Source: Agromyces protaetiae
Lineage (GTDB): Bacteria; Actinomycetota; Actinomycetes; Actinomycetales; Microbacteriaceae
Length of the DNA: 64,000 nt
NCBI RefSeq assembly: GCF_004135405.1
Contig: NZ_CP035491.1
Span: 1,488,001 to 1,552,000, forward strand
Direction: 5' to 3'
Shown: positions 62,524-64,000 of the stretch, piece after piece
Position numbering within the stretch: the stretch's first letter is position 1
Layout: every line of letters starts with the position of its first letter
Notes under the pieces: model-generated
Database searches by the model: none
What the model was told of the DNA's origin: nothing
Seen by the model: the letters and a program-made list of their open reading frames with translations, nothing else
Made by a program: the position numbers and the translations under genes

Positions 62524-62616
62524 CACCGCGAGGCATCCACAGGGCCGGATGTCCCGTGCGCACGATCTGGCAGGATGGAGCGCTGCCCGACCCAGCACCG
62601 TCGCCGAGAGGACACC

Positions 62617-63957
62617 GTGGCCCGACCCGCCCAGCGCATCCCCGAAGACCGCGATCTGTCGATCGATTTCGCACGCGCGCTCTGCCTCCCCGTCGTCGTG
62701 CTCCTGCACGCCCTGCAGATGGGCATCGGCGGCGATCCGCTGCGGGCGTTCAACGCGCTCGCGGGCTTCGAGCCGCTCGCGTGGGCGACGTGGCCGCTCA
62801 TGATCATGCCGGTGTTCTTCATCTGCGGCGGCTTCGCGTCGATCACGCAGTGGCGGCGGCTCCGGGGGCACGGCGAGACGGTGGCGCACTACGTGAGGAT
62901 CCGGTTCATCCGGCTCGCGCAACCGGTCGTGCTCGTCGTCCTCGCCGTGGGAGCGGTGCTCGCGGGCATGCTCGCGGCGGGCGTCGACCCCGAGTTCGCG
63001 CGCACGTTCGCGTTCCGCCTCGCCGAGCCGCTGTGGTTCATCCCCGTGTACGCGATCTGCACGGCGCTCGTGCCGGCGATGTCGTGGCTGCACCGTCATG
63101 CCCCGTGGGCGACGTATCTGGGGCTCGCGGGCGGGGTCGTCGTGGTCGACGCGTTCACGCGCGGGCTGGGCGTGCCGCTCGGCGCGCTCAACTGGCTCTT
63201 CGTGTGGCTCTTCGCGCAGCAGCTCGGGTTCGGGCTGCGCGACGGGTGGTTCGCGCGGCGCGCGAGGCTCGCGCTCGTCGGGATGGCGGTGGGTGCGTAC
63301 GGCGTCATCGCGGTGCTCGTGACGTGGTTCGAGTACTCGCACGACATGCTCGACAACCTCAACCCGCCGACGCTCGCGATCCTCGCGCTGTCGCTCGGCC
63401 AGGTCGCGCTCTTCTCGCTCGCGCAGCCCGCGATCCGCCGCTTCGCGACGCGGCGGGCGGTGCTCGGCACGGTGTTCGTGTTCGGTGTGTACGGCATGAC
63501 GATCTACCTGTGGCATACGTTCGCGATGGCGGTCGTGACGGCGGGCGAGCTCGCGCTCGGGTTGCCGTTCCCGCCCGTGCTGTCGCCGTCGTGGTGGGCG
63601 ACGCGGCCGCTGTGGATCGTCGCGATCGCGGTCGTCGTGGCAGGGTGCTGCCTCGTCGTGCCGCGGCTCGAGGCACTCTGGCCGAAGGCCCGGGAGCGGC
63701 GCACGCCACTCGCGGCGGTCGTCGTCTGGGGGCTCGCGACGATCGTCGGCGTCGGCGTCATCCTGACGCAGGGGTACCTGCCGTGGCAGCACGGGGTGCT
63801 CGGCTGGGCGCTCGTGGCGGTCGGCGTCGTGGGGCTCATCGTGGGCGGGCCCGGGAAGCGCGAACCGGATGTCCCGGCCGCGGGCCGTGCAGGCGCAGGC
63901 GCGGTCTCGGCTGCGACCACGGCCGTGCAGACGTCGGGGGAGCCCCGCGGAATCTAG
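62617..63957 (+). CDS. Acyltransferase-like integral membrane protein
   Basis: A 446-aa membrane protein of the acyltransferase-3 type, which O-acylates surface polysaccharides or lipids. The N-terminal DLSIDFARALCLPVVVLLHA, with a His in the first helix, and PVFFICGGFASITQWRRLR (the FFxxxGF-like element and basic loop) fit the family. About ten hydrophobic helices follow, with YGMTIYLWHTFAMAVV near the end. GTG 62617 is chosen for GAGAGGA 5 bases upstream; ATG 62575 is an alternative. The frame is open upstream through the poly-G tract, but no start with a ribosome binding site was found there. Confidence 0.82.
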   Translation: MARPAQRIPEDRDLSIDFARALCLPVVVLLHALQMGIGGDPLRAFNALAGFEPLAWATWPLMIMPVFFICGGFASITQWRRLRGHGETVAHYVRIRFIRLAQPVVLVVLAVGAVLAGMLAAGVDPEFARTFAFRLAEPLWFIPVYAICTALVPAMSWLHRHAPWATYLGLAGGVVVVDAFTRGLGVPLGALNWLFVWLFAQQLGFGLRDGWFARRARLALVGMAVGAYGVIAVLVTWFEYSHDMLDNLNPPTLAILALSLGQVALFSLAQPAIRRFATRRAVLGTVFVFGVYGMTIYLWHTFAMAVVTAGELALGLPFPPVLSPSWWATRPLWIVAIAVVVAGCCLVVPRLEALWPKARERRTPLAAVVVWGLATIVGVGVILTQGYLPWQHGVLGWALVAVGVVGLIVGGPGKREPDVPAAGRAGAGAVSAATTAVQTSGEPRGI

Positions 63958-63966
63958 GCTGGAGGC

Positions 63967-64000
63967 GTGAACGACACCGCGCGCATCCGCCTCGGCATCG
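63967..64000 (+). CDS. Start of a gene cut by the window end, possibly truA
   Basis: GTG 63967 reads MNDTARIRLGI before the window ends. A TAGGCT hexamer (63955-63960) overlaps the previous stop and lies 6 bases upstream, so the mRNA could be leaderless; GGAGG at 63961-63965 is too close to act as a normal ribosome binding site. In many actinobacteria truA (tRNA pseudouridine synthase A) follows rplQ and begins with a similar RIRLDIAYDG pattern. With eleven residues this is only a suggestion. Confidence 0.4.
   Translation, partial: MNDTARIRLGI

Noticed and set aside
1..64000. tRNA or rRNA genes
   Set aside because: None was recognised by eye on either strand. A covariance-model search would be needed to exclude a tRNA.

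Overview
This is a high-GC, monoderm actinobacterial chromosome segment. Heavy GTG start use, GC-ending codons, a type IV pilus locus without an outer-membrane secretin, a LAxTG (class E sortase type) surface protein, and the gene content of the ribosomal operons all fit the family Microbacteriaceae (Agromyces/Microbacterium-like). That placement is inference from gene content; no rRNA gene is present.

Layout. 1-12591: a type IV pilus locus on the + strand: pilB (5' end outside the window), pilT, pilC, a terminator, the major pilin, a terminator, three minor-pilin-like genes joined by 4-base overlaps, prepilin peptidase pilD, a terminator, then pilM-pilN-pilO. 12699-13983: an AbiE-type toxin-antitoxin locus with an intact antitoxin, a palindromic operator-like site and a toxin gene broken by an internal deletion. 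14086-16449: unassigned membrane and lipoprotein genes. 16552-33070: a type VII (WXG100/EssC) secretion locus: a secreted protein, a 1446-aa EssC-like ATPase, a zinc-ribbon FHA protein, two divergent membrane proteins, three WXG100-like genes, and a 1398-aa polymorphic toxin with a hexapeptide repeat and two papain-like modules. Behind the toxin lie an immunity candidate, the remnant of a second toxin cassette, a frameshifted second immunity-like gene and further unknown genes.

33165-52006: the housekeeping translation block: rpsL-rpsG-fusA-tuf, a divergent OsmC gene, then rpsJ through rplO (the S10 and spc genes, with no rpsN), secY, adk and map. 52160-57455: a mannitol phosphotransferase set (ptsH, ptsI, mtlA, mtlF, mtlD) and a cell-wall-anchored choice-of-anchor-A-like protein (57544-58920) lie between map and infA. 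59102-62261: infA, rpmJ, rpsM, rpsK, rpoA, rplQ (no rpsD). 62281-64000: a strong terminator, a large inverted repeat, a 22-G tract, an acyltransferase-like membrane protein, and the first codons of a gene that may be truA.

Two window-wide signals stand out. The 9-base word GGATGCCTC (and its complement GAGGCATCC) occurs at least 27 times, in several reading frames and as the arms of intergenic terminator hairpins. Five genes (minor pilin, immunity-like, rplO, ptsI, mtlD) are each repaired by adding one base, four of them within a run of C or G. Because rplO is essential or nearly so, these look like sequencing errors rather than true mutations.
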